A stretch of DNA of 64,000 bases, taken from NCBI RefSeq assembly GCF_018294505.1, contig NC_057807.1:172647498-172711497 (forward strand), read 5' to 3'. Shown one piece after another: positions 1 to 12,117 of this stretch; position 1 is the stretch's first letter, and each line of letters starts with the position of its first letter. The notes under the pieces are model-generated. The model ran no database searches. It had not been told where the DNA came from and worked only from the letters and a program-made list of their open reading frames with translations. The position numbers were made by a program, and so were the translations under genes. The stretch comes from Triticum aestivum. Its lineage: Eukaryota; Streptophyta; Magnoliopsida; Poales; Poaceae.

Positions 1-171
1 ACACGGCAAGACATACATCAAGTGTTCTCAAATCATTAAAGACTCAATCCGACAAGATAACTTCAAAGGGAAAACTCAATCCATTACAAGAGAGTAGAGG
101 GGGAGAAACATCATAAGATCCAACTATAATAGCAAAGCTCGCAATACATCAAGATCGTGCCATAGAGAGAA

Positions 172-206
<35 letters not shown>

Positions 207-801
207 AAACACATAGCTACTGGTACATACCCTCAGCCCCGAGGGTGAACTACTCCCTCCTCATCATGGATAGCACCGGGATGATGAAGATGGCCACCGC
301 TGATGGGTTCCCCCTCCGGCAGGGTGCCGGAACAGGCTCCTGAGAGGTTTTTGGTGGCTACAGAGGCTTGCGGCGGCGGAACTCCAGATGTATCTTGATA
401 TTCGATGTTTTTAGGGTACGTAGGCTTATATAGGCGAAAGAAGTCGGTCGGGGGAGCCTCGAGGGGCCCACGAGAGGGTAGGGCGCGCCCAGGGGGGTGG
501 GATCCCCCCCTATCTCATGGCGTCCTCGAGGATCTTTTGACGTGAGCTCCAAGTCTCCCAGATAATATTCTTCCTAAAAATCATGCTCCCGAGCGTTTCA
601 TTCCGTTTGGACTCCTTTTGATATTCCTTTTCTTCGAAATACTGAAACAGGCAATAAAACAACAATATGGGCTGGGCCTCCGGTTAATAGGTTAGTCCCA
701 AAAATTATATAAATGTGTAAAATAAAGCCCATAATCATTCAAAACAGATAATAAAATAGCATGAATGCTTCATAAATTATAGATACGTTGGAGACGTATC
801 A
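1..801 (-). mobile_element. Athila-type LTR, 5-prime part (runs off window start)
   Basis: Read on the minus strand, the LTR begins at 801 with TGATACGTCTCCAACG and continues through the conserved stretches also present in the plus-strand LTR at 51331 (the region covering 'gaggcccagcccata' and 'cctgtttcagtatttcg'). It therefore belongs to the same superfamily (Ty3/gypsy, Athila lineage), though a different subfamily by its divergence. The other end lies outside the window, so solo LTR and complete element cannot be told apart. The base after the TG end starts 'gacct', the candidate target duplication. Confidence 0.85.
175..204. repeat. (GA)15 microsatellite
   Basis: An uninterrupted GA run lies inside the LTR, in a purine-rich stretch. 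Confidence 0.95.
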
Positions 802-1099
802 GACCTCAAGATGATCAATAAAGTGTAGGAACTGGTGGATGTCTTCCCAGTCAACATCAGTGCTATCAGTAATAGTCGAGTTCTTATAGAATAACAAACG
901 AGTAGCATGCTTAACTTTGACATAACCTACATGTGCCACCAATTATAAGAAATATTAGTTAGAAGTAGCATCTTTGTGAGAGAAGGGAATCACAAATTTT
1001 TGCTACTTCTAAAGTTAAATTGTGATTAGTTAGACATAATAGGTGGATTTAGAAGTAATCGAGGCAACATGCAAGAACCAGATACAAAACTAACATGGA
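802..1099. other. no recognisable feature
   Basis: AT-rich sequence between the LTR end and the B3 relic. It may be 3-prime untranslated sequence of that relic. Nothing specific is visible. Confidence 0.4.
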
Positions 1100-1890
1100 T
1101 GTACTAATGGAACGACATCGGGGTGGAAGATCATAGTGAAGATGAGACCAGGTTCTGCTATTTCCATCAACATTCATGCGCCAACTTTCAGTCCATAACA
1201 CTTGACAAATTTTATCCAAGTTCGGCCATAAAAAAGCAGCAATCTTCTTGGTTCATCAACCCAACTCGGAACTTATATCCATGGCTTGTCTTTAATGTGA
1301 CCATTAAACTGGTGTATTCGATTATGGCAAGGCCGACCATCTTGAGTACATGTGTTCTGGCAGAGGAAGGAATGCACTGGAGGAAAAATAATATGAAAAC
1401 ACAATTTATTCGCTATCCAAATCTAGAAATAATTTCCTCTTTCATGTCAGTGTTGACCATGGTACTAGTACCTTTTATCCAAATATAGCAACCCAAATTT
1501 CCAAATTAGTCGACATCATGTTCAAACCCCCCCCTCCCAGATAGAAAAGAGGATTCTAGGAACATACTGTGCGCATTTAAAAATCCTGTGTTAGGATGAG
1601 AAGGAACAAGTGTGGCATCTCGCTGAGGGCGCAGAAACCTGTAGGGTCCTCACACTTTGGGCACTGCAAATGAAACACACTAGATTTAGTTGGAAGAAAA
1701 ATGCATCAACGGCGGCGGCTGCCATCCTAGGATTACGTGCGACCAAGGTACTAGGATTTATGGGGGATGGATGGAAAATTCATACTGGTTCTCCATGAGA
1801 AAACCCTACACAATTGCTAAGAGGGGGTTTTCTCTGAACAAGAAGACGCGGGAGAAGGGGATTCAGGCCCAGTGAAATATTGCTGCTTCG
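1100..1890 (-). pseudogene. B3-domain gene relic (i)
   Basis: Read on the minus strand, a leader is followed by ATG at 1796 (MENQYEFSIHPP, then a stop). A candidate splice acceptor (TTTGCAG) precedes an exon starting at 1663 that reads PKCEDPTGFCALSEMPHLF and then breaks. After a second acceptor near 1395 comes the lower half of a B3 fold: a THVLKMVGLAIIEY-like stretch, TLKTSHGYKFRVG, then, after a frame change, WIKFVKCYGLKVGA and a block ending near 1120. The order (basic/hydrophobic start, TxxVxLK strand, GxxWxxF, LKxGD-like loop) is that of plant B3 DNA-binding domains, which bind DNA in the nucleus. At least two frameshifts and several stops make it non-functional. The upstream module at 1877-2075 sits directly in front. 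The assignment rests on pattern by eye. Confidence 0.6.
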
Positions 1891-2075
1891 TCCGTCCAGC
1901 TTACTGCTAAAGCTGGAAAGGTGGGAGGGTGTGATTTGATGGCTCATTGGGCATTATTGCGGCGCTACGACCAGGGTGAGTCTACTGTGCAGTTGTGCAC
2001 TCTAATTTGGTGCATGGCACGTGGACCCCATTCTCGGATGCCCCGCATATCAGCGAAAGGAAGTAGAAAGGAAGG
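1877..2075 (-). promoter_or_regulatory. shared 5-prime flanking module, copy M1
   Basis: A block of about 200 bp recurs at 5518-5725, 18378-18440, 20800-21270 and 33395-33480, always in the same orientation. The core contains 'gtgatttgatggctcatt', a GCGGCGCTACGACC-like piece and 'gtgcagttgtgcactcta', then 'gtgcatggcacgtggacc'. It lies immediately upstream of the minus-strand B3 relic at 1100-1890. A promoter role is inferred from position only. Confidence 0.6.
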
Positions 2076-2573
2076 AGTAACTAGTTACACATAAATATAT
2101 TTTTGACAGAGTGATACTCCCTTTGTAAAGAAATATAAAAATCTTTTATATCACAAATTTATACATAAGAAAAATCAAGGGGAATATATATAACATAATA
2201 TGGGGGTTCAGCTGAGAATATAATACTCAGAAAAGCTCACCGTTCTGGACTTTGGGCCACAGGCCGGTGAGCCTACATGTTTGGGGGCCCATGTGTTCTA
2301 ACTCAGCGCATTTCATATTACAAGTGATCGGTACAGTGCTGGTTTTAGATGCTATCGCAAGGCAAATACAGAATATTAAATAAAGCACGACAGGTGTTAG
2401 AATGAAATGGAATGACATTTCCTAACCAGCAATCAGAGTTGTAATTCTTTCATGATATCCTACGTGATAAATAATGTCGTACTACTTGTACACACAGGAC
2501 ACTTGTTTCACCATGCCATATTATTACATCAAAAAGCTCTCGGAGGATAGATTAGTTCGGCAGTTGCGTGATG
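2076..2573. other. intergenic, no gene
   Basis: AT-rich spacer. Around 2122-2165 there is a fragment (ACTCCCTTTGTAAAGAAATA) like one end of a Stowaway-type MITE without a partner end. Nothing else is supported. Confidence 0.4.
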
Positions 2574-2934
2574 CTACTGAAGAATTTCAGTGCTGATTTG
2601 GACCAGCTCTCCTTGCCGAGAAAGTTCGATTTTGACATCATCCCCTACAATAAGATTTGAGAGAGTTTTGAACCTTGACCATCCTTTAGCATCAATCATC
2701 ATGCGACCATCCTTTGTACTTACGGTATATTGAGCAGGTTCATTCACACCAAGGCTGCGCATGGTAAGGGAAACTTGGCCGCGGTTTCCCGGATTATTGA
2801 ACTACTCCCTCGTTGCTCTAGGAATTCTCTGTTTGCAAACAAGAAGACATACACAAATAGTTAGATCAACACAGTGAATCATGTGAAACAACATGGAAAA
2901 AAAAGAGCGAAGCACTTGGGCGGCCAATGCTTAC

Positions 2935-3370
2935 CAAAAAGGTGAAGATGTCAGTTTTTGTAAGGACTTTGGTATATGTAGTGCGAACTACAGTCCAGTC
3001 TGTTGCCGGTGCAACAGCTGGTTCTGTTACCGCTGCACGGGCTGGAGTAGATGCAAGTGCAAGATCAATTGTTGGTGCATGTGCCGGAGCTGTTGCTGGT
3101 GCCCGTGCCGGTGCTACTAGTAGTGCCACACTGCTGCCGGAGATGGTGCTCCTTGTGGAGCTGGTGCCGGTGTCGGAGCAGGTGCCCGTGTCGGTGCCCG
3201 ATCCTTTGGTAGATCAGCTTGATCCGCTGACGCACTCGGTGCCCAATCCTCTAGTGGATCAGACTGAGCTGCTGCCGCTGCGAGTGGTAGAGCCAGTGCC
3301 GTCTGAGATGGTGCCGGTGCTCGATCCAATGCTGAAGGTGGTACTGATGTGCGAGACAACAACGATCGTC
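2935..3370 (-). repeat. Ala/Pro low-complexity coding linker
   Basis: The GC-rich, short-period repeat on the minus strand encodes APAP/APTRAPAPTPAPAP-type sequence between the two B3 domains. The frame changes at about 3120, which such repeats favour by slippage. The plus strand also stays open here (VPVSVPDPLV) but only as a shadow. Confidence 0.6.
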
Positions 3371-4630
3371 TCTGGTCTGCTATGATTTCATACTTCAGCT
3401 TTCTAACTTCACTAGGCTCCGTGACCTTGATCCGGTCTTTTCTTTACTTCTTTTAAATGCCAGAAGGACTAATTGTGGCATGTTTGTTAAACCAAACTGC
3501 AGTTCATCATAGGGCTTCAAATTGTACTCGGACAACAAACTGATCGAATTGTGTCCAGTAATATAAGTGATGGACAGTGCCTTTGTTACTGACACGACAT
3601 AAGAAGTGAAACCTGCAAAAATAGCCATCATAAAGCAAAACAAACGGTTTATTCTGTAACGAATGTGACATGGCAAAACCTGGAGTAAAATTGCAGCAAA
3701 AGGAAGAAAACATGATAGTAAATTAATAAGATTTAGATAGTAAATCAATAAGATTTACTTGACGTGACACGAGTGAATCCTTACCATGAAATCACTATGT
3801 TCAAGTTATAAATTGAAGGTTGATCATCCAGTTACGGGTGGCATGTAGGGCCCCTTGCTTACTCCCACAAGCAGGACAGTCCAAAGGTCATGACAAGTCG
3901 TATGGACCAAACATCCATGGGACTGGAAATCCTGGTGGGTGCGATAAACCCTGCAATGCATACAGATATTGGAGTGTAACCATAACTGATAAACCGTCCT
4001 CACAAAAAGATGATCTAGATACTTCAAAATATACAGACTAAATTGAGTGGACAGACATTAACATAGACTATTCTCAGGACTCACCACACAACAAAAGCGG
4101 CAGTACTGAACAATACAGGGTTCACACACAAATCAAGTACTAAACAATAGTACTTACTACAGACAAGCAAAGTAGCACTAATTAAACTCTGCAGACTATT
4201 TCTTGCCACCGACCTACGGGATGTACCCCACATAATTGACTAGGCCATGAACTTCATGAGAGATGTCTACCGGCACCAACGCGATCTCGTCAACCTTGGA
4301 GAACCTAACAGAGTGGTCTTTCACTCATAAACATGGCGATGAACACAGTCTGCCTCAGATAAGTCGGGAAGCTTTACAAGAACCACACCCTTCATAATCG
4401 AAGGCACAACTAGGAAATTGTTGTGGTGAAGTACACCCTGGAGAACATGCCTGACAACAATGCTACAGGAAAACACTAGTTCACAACACGTGGCGACAAG
4501 AACACATCAGCTGGATAGTTTATTAGTACAACTCATCCTCAGATCTTCTAGTTCACACGACATGACTTTGAGAACTTCATCTCCACTGCAGACCTAGTTG
4601 TAATTCAAACAGAAACCAAATATTTTATTA

Positions 4631-4756
4631 CTACCTCTGTTCAGAAATATAAGATGAGTTTCGATATTTTACTCCATATGACACTATATATATGCATAGA
4701 AATGAGTGAACAAAAACACTAGAATATGTCTTCAAAGGCATGAGAGCAGAGGGATT
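4631..4756. mobile_element. decayed Stowaway-type MITE
   Basis: The left end reads like CCTCTGTTCAGAAATATAAG and the right end like GCAGAGGGATTA, with an AT-rich middle containing GAAATGAGTGAACAAA. This matches the layout of common Stowaway elements, but the terminal repeats are eroded and no clean TA pair is defined. Confidence 0.4.
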
Positions 4757-5517
4757 ACTTGAATTATCCATAACACAACTTACTCAGGCTAATATACTCT
4801 CTTCAAAGGCATGAGAGCTAAAATAGTGCATTTCCTACAACTAGCATTGATGTTCATCAAGTAGTTGAAAGTAATCTATAAGAAATCAGTGTTATGTGCA
4901 ATAATAATATGTATGTCAACCTCTCGCATGTTTTGGTCAAAAGAGCAATTTAGAGCCGTCATTTGGCACACAAATATCACATGCAAGATCACCCAAAAAA
5001 ATGTACTACTAGTACTAGTACTGCGTGTTATATGAAAAAACACGATCAAGATCGCCAAAAGGATCGTCAAGAAGAGATATTACCTGAAGTTTCTTAATGA
5101 GGGATCCCGGAGAGGGGGGCCTGGACAGGGTGATAGCCTTGAGCTTGTCTACGGTAGTCTCGGCGGGGTGCTTGCACTTTTTCATACCCTGAGCCTCGAC
5201 GATTTTGGACAGAGCCATAGACATCATTTTGGTCGGTGCTCCAGGGTCCATCAACAAACTGTCAAATAGAAATAAAAGAAAAGAAACCATAATCACAAAC
5301 CCAAAAGAAGAACAGAGAGGGAGTTATAGGATCAGTCTGGGGGTTGCAAGACTGGGCCTTTGACAGAATCAACACCATTAATGCGCTCACCTTCCTTATT
5401 TTGGAGAGAAGAACAATGGCAGAAGCGCGTTGGGGTTTTGTTGAAGAAATAAGGAACATGATGAGGGAGAAGCGAGTTGGGGTTTTCTTCAAGAGAGGAA
5501 GCTGAGGGAGAAGAGTG

Positions 5518-5725
5518 AAATGATGGTTGCCTCGTCTATCCAACTTACTGCCGGAAAGGTCGGGTTTTTTGTGATTTGACAGCTCATTGGGCATTACTGC
5601 GGTGCTTCGACTGGGGTAGTCTGCCGTGCAGTTGTGCACTCTACTATTGAGTAATTTAGTGCATGGCAAGTGGACCCCGATGTTGGCTATCCCACACGTT
5701 GGCGAAAGTGAGTAGCAAGGTTCCC
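5518..5725 (-). promoter_or_regulatory. shared 5-prime flanking module, copy M2
   Basis: Second copy of the module, directly upstream of the leader of the two-B3 relic. It contains 'tgtgatttgacagctcatt', 'gtgcagttgtgcactcta' and 'gtgcatggcaagtggacc'. It starts with GAAGAGTGAAATGATGGTTG, also seen at 18375. Confidence 0.6.
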
Positions 5726-6416
5726 GTCGGCCGTCGAGGAGGATCCGCATGGTGAGCGTGTCCACTGTTTCTCAAGAAAACAAATGATTATAGCAAGCGT
5801 TTCCACTCTTACAATGGTGGAGTGCGAAACACGGCAACCACTTGAACTTACATAGTACTCCTACTACTAGGCATGTGTAGTGGTAAATATCTCAGTACTA
5901 TATAATATTGTTGCTATTGTAGTAAGATATGATGATAACAAATGATGTTGTGCACATGTCAACTATATGAACACTAATGTAACATACCCCTTTTTTGTCT
6001 GTTTGGTCGAGAATGAACGGTGAGATCAATGTTAGCAGAACTAGGTCTACATTGCACAGAGAGTACGGTGCTACAGTACTCCATGGAATATGTACCATAT
6101 GATGCACGAATCAATGTTAGGCAGGGTCTATGAAGGATGCATGGGATGGGAGCAAAAGTTCCCTTATCGACCCACTTTTGGGTGTTTGGTAGAGTGCATG
6201 AAGGGTGCATGAGTCCACACAGGTAGGTTAACACAAATACACTAGGAGCATGCATGAAGAGGGGTGCTGAGATGAGCATACACGAAGAGGGAGCAACTAT
6301 ATTGAGATGAGAATGCAAACAAACACATCCAAACGCTTTGTGCTACAGTGACTAATCTGCACCATCTAAGTTTGATCCAATGGTCATGTTGCACTGGGAA
6401 ATGGACATGCCCATGC
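5726..6416. other. intergenic, no gene
   Basis: AT-rich. It contains a loose inverted pair (about 6178-6195 and 6312-6335) that might be a small MITE but has no clear target duplication. No coding sequence is supported. Confidence 0.35.
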
Positions 6417-6465
6417 AGAGGACACCTAAACACCACCGAAGTCCCTCTGCTTCTCGAGGCGCATG
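6417..6465 (-). pseudogene. 3-prime tail of the coiled-coil ORF split by the CACTA unit
   Basis: Removing 6466-32330 and one copy of the atg duplication lets the minus-strand ORF at 32331-32999 continue in frame here as ITNIMRLEKQRDFGGV and then stop (TAG). The join restores a plausible amphipathic helix. Confidence 0.6.
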
Positions 6466-6989
6466 CACTACAAAAAAAAGACACATCCGTGACATTTTGG
6501 GCCGAATGAATTTTTTTCATGTCATACATATGACACTTCTATGACGATAATTGTGACAAAACCCGGTGTCATCATAGATGTGGTGGGATCCTACTTCTAT
6601 GACAAAAAATCATGACAGAAAATGGGCTTTTCGTCCTGGGCGGGCCGGAGACGTAGCTGCAAGACATTCTTTGGGCCGCCCATGACGGAAAAAACCATGG
6701 TAGAAGCGAGGGCGAGGAAAATTTCAGGGAGTTCCCGGTTACGGTGGGTGGTCGGGGGCTGAGTGATGTGCGTTTCTCTCGTACACGTACGCGTGTGTGT
6801 GCGAGGCGTTGGCTCTAACTGAACCCGAGCAAGGCGTTGGGCTCTAACTGAACCCGAGCAATTGCACTGCAGGTTACGCGTTACTGAACCCGAGCGATCG
6901 ATTGATGGCTGTTAACTGAACCCGATCGAGCGATTCCTTCGCTGCTGCTGCTAACTGAAGCCGATCGATTGGATGAACAGTGAGCGTTG

Positions 6990-7640
6990 CGGGGGGGGGG
7001 GGTTGTATGAATAGTGAGTGGTGGCGTTGCGTCTTGATGAATAGGACCCCATCGTGTGGAGGGCTGGATGAACAGGACGACCCCGTGGAGGTCTAGATGA
7101 ACAGTAGACGGTGGAGGGGTGCCCGTGGAGGGGTGGTTGAACAGTAGCCGGTGGAGTAGCGTCCGGTGGAGGCTGGATGAACAGGAGCCCGTGGAGGCTG
7201 GAGGAGGTTGACGGTAGCCCGTGGAGGCTGGAGGAGGTTGACGGTGGAGATGAACAGTATCCCGTGGAGTCCCATTTTGCGGTACGCCACACCCCTCCCG
7301 ATGAAAAGGACCCCCGTTTCGATCGTAGCACTCCAACACAAGCCCGTTTCGTCCGTTTTGCGATACGCCACACCCCTCGCGATCAACAGGACCCCTGTTT
7401 CGACCGTAGGAGGTCCGTTTCCTCCGTTTTGCGGTACGCCAGACCCCTCCCGATGAACAGGATCCCGTTTCGAACGTGGCTGGTTGAACACAAGGCCGTT
7501 TCCTCCGTTCTGCAGTACGCCAGGCCTCGTTTCCATCGCTTGTTCCGTCCAAGCCCTCCAGATGAACACGATGACGCATTCCATTCTGACCCAGCCGGTT
7601 GGCTCCCCATGAACACGACGACCACGCTATTTCTCCGTTC
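6990..7640. repeat. left subterminal repeats of the CACTA unit
   Basis: Imperfect direct repeats of GGATGAACAGGACCCCGT, CCCGTGGAGGCTGGAGGAGG and TTTTGCGGTACGCCACACCC types run through this stretch. Long open frames on both strands here (up to 278 codons on the minus strand) come from the repeat composition and are not called as genes. Confidence 0.6.
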
Positions 7641-8039
7641 CGACCCAGCCATGTACACGAGCCCTGGCCGTACGTATGCGCGAGTAGGCGTTCAAGACCC
7701 CGCCCATATGTACACATACGTGGCCGTATTGTCTTTCTTGCACACTAGCCGCTGTGCGTACGTGTACATGCTACGTGCGCGCCTCTACTACGACACGTAC
7801 GCGCCTCTACTACGACACGTGCGCGCCTCTACATCGACCAGTATATATTTACGTACACGTTCGCGACCAGAATGACAATGCTACGTACGCTTCGACCAGG
7901 TGGGTCCCGACTGTCAGGCAATTCCTTGCGTGCGAAGATGTAGTTGGTGGGTCCCAGCAGTCAGGGGGGTGAATCGTTTTTTTTCGGACGCACTTCCTTG
8001 CGTGCGAAGATGTAGCTAGTGGGTCCCAACAGTCAGGGG

Positions 8040-8575
8040 GGAAATGTTTTTTTCGCGAAATACAGTGGCCCGTCTGGTGGGTCCCTGCTGTCAGGTGGAG
8101 GTATCATTATTTTCTGCATAATAAGGAGGCACTTCCTTGCTGCGGCCATGGACCCAGCTGTCAGCCTCACCACGTGCAGTCCACGTCTGATGGAAGTCGT
8201 TCCTTGACCACGTTGTCCACGCGGCGCCGAGAGCACCAGGGCGGTGGACGACAGTGAGGCCTAGGAAGGGGACGACGCAGAGCCGGGGAAGACGCGGCAG
8301 TGGTTGCCGACGCGGAGAGGAGTATGAGGGTTCACTCGTTCGGCTGCAGTGTGAGGCTGCCGTCGCCACAGGGCCTGGTTAGCGGTGGGAATAGTAGGGG
8401 GCGGTGAGGCCTCCACGGCAGCATAGCCGACCACGGGAGGCAGGAGCAGGCGGCACGACCGGCACTGCTTTGGGCGGCTGGAGAAAGAAGACCAGAGGTT
8501 GAAGAAGCACTACGGGCGTTGGATGGACATCGTACGGTCACTGGAGCTAGAATCGTTCATATTGACTAAGTTTAC
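8040..8575. repeat. left-arm direct duplication, copy 1
   Basis: A block of about 530 bp repeats at 8765-9345 (offset about 728 bp). Shared pieces include GGGTCCCTGCTGTCAGG, AATAAGGAGGCACTTC and GCCGAGAGCACCAGGGC, then AGGAGTATGAGGGTTCACT. A shorter third piece lies near 9395-9560. Confidence 0.75.
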
Positions 8576-8764
8576 AAAGCCCTCCGTCCCCGTCAACTTA
8601 GTAGGCCCACAAGTCAGCCTCCCACCAAGGTGGGTCCCAGCTAGCAGGGGGAGTATTCATTTTTTGTGCGTAATAAGGAGGCACTTCCGGTGGGTCCGAG
8701 CTGACAGCGGGGGGAACGTTTTTTTCACAAAATACGGTGGCCCGTCCAGTGGGTCCCAGCAGTC

Positions 8765-9345
8765 AGTGGGGAAACGTTTTTTTTTTCACAAAATAAGGTG
8801 ACCCGTCTGGTGGGTCCCTGCTGTTAGGTGGAGGAATAATTATTTTGCGCGTAATAAGGAGGCACTTCTTTGCGGCCGCCATGGATCCAGCTGTCAGCCT
8901 CTCCACGTACAGTACTCTTCCGATGGAAGTCGGTCGTTGACCACGCCACGCCGAGAGCACCAGGGCAGTGGACGTCGGCGAGGCCTAGGAAGGGGACGAC
9001 GCAGAGCCGGGGAAGACGCAACAGTGGAAGCCCGCGCGGAGAGGAGTATGAGGGTTCACTAGTTCGGCTGCGGCGTGAGGCTGCCATCGCCGTAGAATAA
9101 CAGGGGGTGTGGGTGAGTGGAGGGATGGCCTAGCCAGCGGTGGGAGTAGTATGGGGGCGGTGAGGCCTCCGCGGCAGCACAGCTGGCCATGATAGGCAGG
9201 AGCAGGCGGCACGACCGGCGCTGCTTTGGGCGGCTGGAGCAGAAAGACCACAGGTTGAAGAATCACTACGGCCGTTGGATGGACATTGTATGGTCACTGA
9301 TGCTAGAATCGTTTATATTGACCAAGTTGACAAAGCCCTTGGTGC
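8765..9345. repeat. left-arm direct duplication, copy 2
   Basis: Partner of 8040-8575, in the same order and orientation, with scattered substitutions and small indels. Confidence 0.75.
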
Positions 9346-11700
9346 GCTCCAACTTAGTAGGCCCATAGGTCAGCCTCCAAAATGGTGTGCCCCAGATGTC
9401 AGGGGGAGGAATCATTTATTGGGCGGCCGAAGCTAAGAATATCCGAGATTGAAGAAGAAGCACGACATTCGTTGGATAGACATCCAACGGCCACTGCTGC
9501 TAGAACCGTGTGTTGACTATAATAAGTTGACAAAGCCTTGCATACGCGTCAAGTTATTTTTTAGGGGACGCATCAACTTAGTAGGCCCACAAGTGTGTGG
9601 CAGAGAACTTATAGCCCATTTGCGATTTGTAAGAATGTACAACCCATTTTTGAATTCTAATGGAATTTACTACAGCCCATTTACAGTTTGTTAGAAGTAC
9701 AACCCATTTTCTAGCTAGGACAACGATTAATAATTTCAACCAACCGTTGAAGACAGAATTCAATAAAATTTCCCACATTTTGATGGGATCCGAAATATTT
9801 TTATCCCGAAATTTCTAGTCAGATTAAATATAAATTTGTATTACGTAAAAATCCAACGAAACATTGCGCGCGCAACAATGAAAATTTAAGATTTTCAAAA
9901 TCCATAAATAATATTTTATAAACTAATTTCGTGTTTGGTGCATTTTTTATAGTTACTGCCCAGTTTTTATAATTACATCCCATTTATTATTTTTTAAAGC
10001 CCATTTTCCTGTTAAGCCTAATGCATCCCTCCTAGGAAAGATTTGCAGCCCAACGGGGCGGAGAATAACAAGTTGACCTTGCCTGGGTATTCCTCAAAAA
10101 AAGTATAGCTGGGCTAGCCATTTTCATCTTGAAAAAATTAGTATCTGGGCTGGATATCTGGCCTGGGCTAGACGGGCCACAGCCCGCCCAGTTAATACCC
10201 TGCTCTCCTCTGAACAACAACGAAATCATCGCCAAGAAAAACTCTGCAGTGCTCACGCCTCAAAAACACAAATACTGCTCGAGCTGCTTGGTCCCAGCTG
10301 TCGGCCGCACCTTGTGCAATTCTCTCGTTTATATTGACTACATAGGTTGACAATGGTGTGGGACCGTGATGTCAGGAAACCAGGAGGAAGCAAAAAAATA
10401 TAGTTGTACATAATAAGGAGGCACTTGCGTACGTACGGCTATGGCCCTAGTGGGTCCCTAGTGTCATCCAGTCAAAATAAAGTCATCTCCTGAATCCTCA
10501 TGTTCGTTGACGATGTTAACAATGCTCGGCGCCACGGCGAGCGCAACAACTCGAAGGACGACGAGAGGGCCTCGCGGGCCCTACGGATGGTCTGATACAG
10601 CGCCCGCTGCTCATTCAGGAAGCCAGGATCATCGGACACCTATGAGCACCTTCGAGAAACTGAGACGGCATGAAACGGTAAGGCCGCGCTTGGGAGCTCT
10701 GGTTTATTTCAAACCTGTATTAACATACAAGTGTAATTTACTCGTCATCGGAAACAACGCGTAAAATACAGGCGTAATGAAACCGAGGGCCCGAGGTCTG
10801 TAAGTAAAACCGGCGGGTTACGCGTGTAATTTGAGAGACCAGTGTATATTTTACGAGCACTGCTATATGGACGACATTACCAGACGATACATGCACGACG
10901 TGCGTATCATGCCATCCATGGGCAAGGCTGAAACAGCAGCTAACGGCTGGATTAGCAATCGTCCGAGTGTCGTTCAGCGTTTTTATCGTGTGTGAAGTAC
11001 TTCCGATATTTTACTAGTCGAAATCGACCAACCAAGCGCTTCGCCCGAGACCATCTGCTTTTATTTACAAGCGTCAGTTTTACAAGCGGTTTTGGTTGGA
11101 AAACGACGATCCAATCACGGCCTAATATCATGAGTTGGTCGGAAGATCATATGGTTTCACGTCTAACCTACCCGACTTGTCGTATAGGCTATGAATGAAA
11201 CATAAGACGATGAACTTCTTAAGCACGGAAACAACAGAAGAGGATGATCTTCTTAACAAGCAAATCACTGGCATTAGATCGACATGCAAAACAATACGAA
11301 GCATTATTCTCAGGAGGCACGGTGAACAGCTCGTGATGCCGCATGCCACAACATTCCAAGCTCAACTTTGCAATCAAACACAAGGCCTGGCATTACATAG
11401 ACAATATTCAGAACAAACTCTTAACACAGGAATATCTCAGCAGAGTAACTATTTACTTCTAAACTGAACACAGGAATAGGAAAAAACAATCGACGCTGCT
11501 CACAGCAAGGGCGTCCCACTCAAAAATATCAAATGCATGTCTTCTGGCTAACATCAATGAGCAAATTTTGACAAGGTTTTCCAATTCCAATATATTAAAC
11601 TAACGTCTTCTTGCTAACATCAATGATTAAACTTTGACAAGCTTTTCCCATTCAAAATATGTAATGCCTATGATCGTGGAGTCCTGTCGTAGCTTCTTGT
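9346..11700. other. inner left arm of CACTA unit, no gene
   Basis: The first part has repeated 'acaacccatttt' and 'tacagcccattt' motifs (9600-10000), then GGGCTGG-rich sequence. The segment 10500-10700 reads on plus as a short run around DDERASRALRMV but breaks at once, so it is only a possible gene scrap. A duplicated stretch of about 75 bp (11532-11605 and 11606-11670, sharing 'gctaacatcaatga') lies at the end. Confidence 0.4.
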
Positions 11701-11917
11701 ACTTGTTTGGGCACTTTTTGCCCAGTGCACTCCACGTGTTGTTAAATTGCCAATGCTCTCTGCAGACTAGTCATGTCACCAGCGTCTAATAATACTCTGT
11801 AAAGCTTCTCGGTCATTCCTTCTGTAATGTAGCGCAAACAGTGACTGCTTCTTTCTGCAAAGTGGAACGACCAACTGGACCCAGTAATGCAGCAGTTTGC
11901 CTTGGACACATTGGCTC

Positions 11918-11940
11918 CTTTTGTGCAGTTCAACTAAAAT
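11918..11940 (-). pseudogene. short conserved exon block, first of seven
   Basis: The minus-strand core ATTTTAGTTGAACTGCACAA recurs at 12719-12742, 13202-13225, 15787-15808, 17881-17902, 21630-21651 and 21830-21851 (consensus ATTTTAGTGGAACTGCACAA). In one frame all copies read FS(G/A)TAQ(K/N/R), except this one, which has a stop at the G. In another frame they read NCTK. A CAG/GG acceptor-like site lies 15-70 bases upstream in most copies. Whether the exon starts there or at the internal TTTTAG is unresolved. Confidence 0.5.
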
Positions 11941-12117
11941 CGAAGTCGGAATAAAACCGAGCTTTAATTTTGATATCCCTGTAAGCAACAATAGGTATAA
12001 GGGAAACAATTACTGAGAAATAACGGTTGATGACTTGTACTCCCAGAAGAAAAGCATCTACTGATCTACTTTATCTTAATGGGAAACAAAGCAGGAGAGT
12101 AGCAATTCTCCATCAGT

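Larger units (their letters stand above)
2574..5520 (-). pseudogene. two-B3-domain gene relic (ii)
   Basis: Minus-strand gene with readable exons. The leader is about 5391-5520, with a GTGAGC donor. Exon 5084-5258 has an acceptor TTTGACAG, ATG at 5251, 56 codons beginning MDPGAPTKMMSMALSK and ending SLIKKLQ, and a donor GTAATA. A weak exon starts at 4593. The region around 3713-3400 reads GTVHHLYYWTQFDQF and then, in another frame, EYNLKPYDELQFGLTN, a first B3 domain split by a frameshift. It continues into an Ala/Pro-rich linker (3370-3000) ending TYTKVLTKTDIFTFL at a GTAAGC donor (2934). The last exon, 2574-2828, completes the second B3: RIPRATRE, then YTVSTKDGRMMIDAKGWSRF, then LIVGDDVKIELSRQGELV. 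The canonical K-x-LT-x-x-D...IPR, GWxxF and VGDDVxxEL features make the second domain convincing. Breaks: frameshifts near 3530, 3430 and 3120 and a stop near 2796. It would have been a nuclear transcription factor. Confidence 0.7.

Noticed and set aside
3820..4041. 73-codon plus-strand frame
   Set aside because: Opposite the intron/exon region of the minus-strand B3 relic. No coding features.
6178..6335. Possible small MITE with GTGTTTGG ends
   Set aside because: Arms match only loosely and no target duplication was found.
6881..7717. 278-codon minus-strand frame and 232-codon plus-strand frame
   Set aside because: Both are produced by CACTA subterminal repeats. Sequence is repeat-derived and no splice or domain evidence exists.
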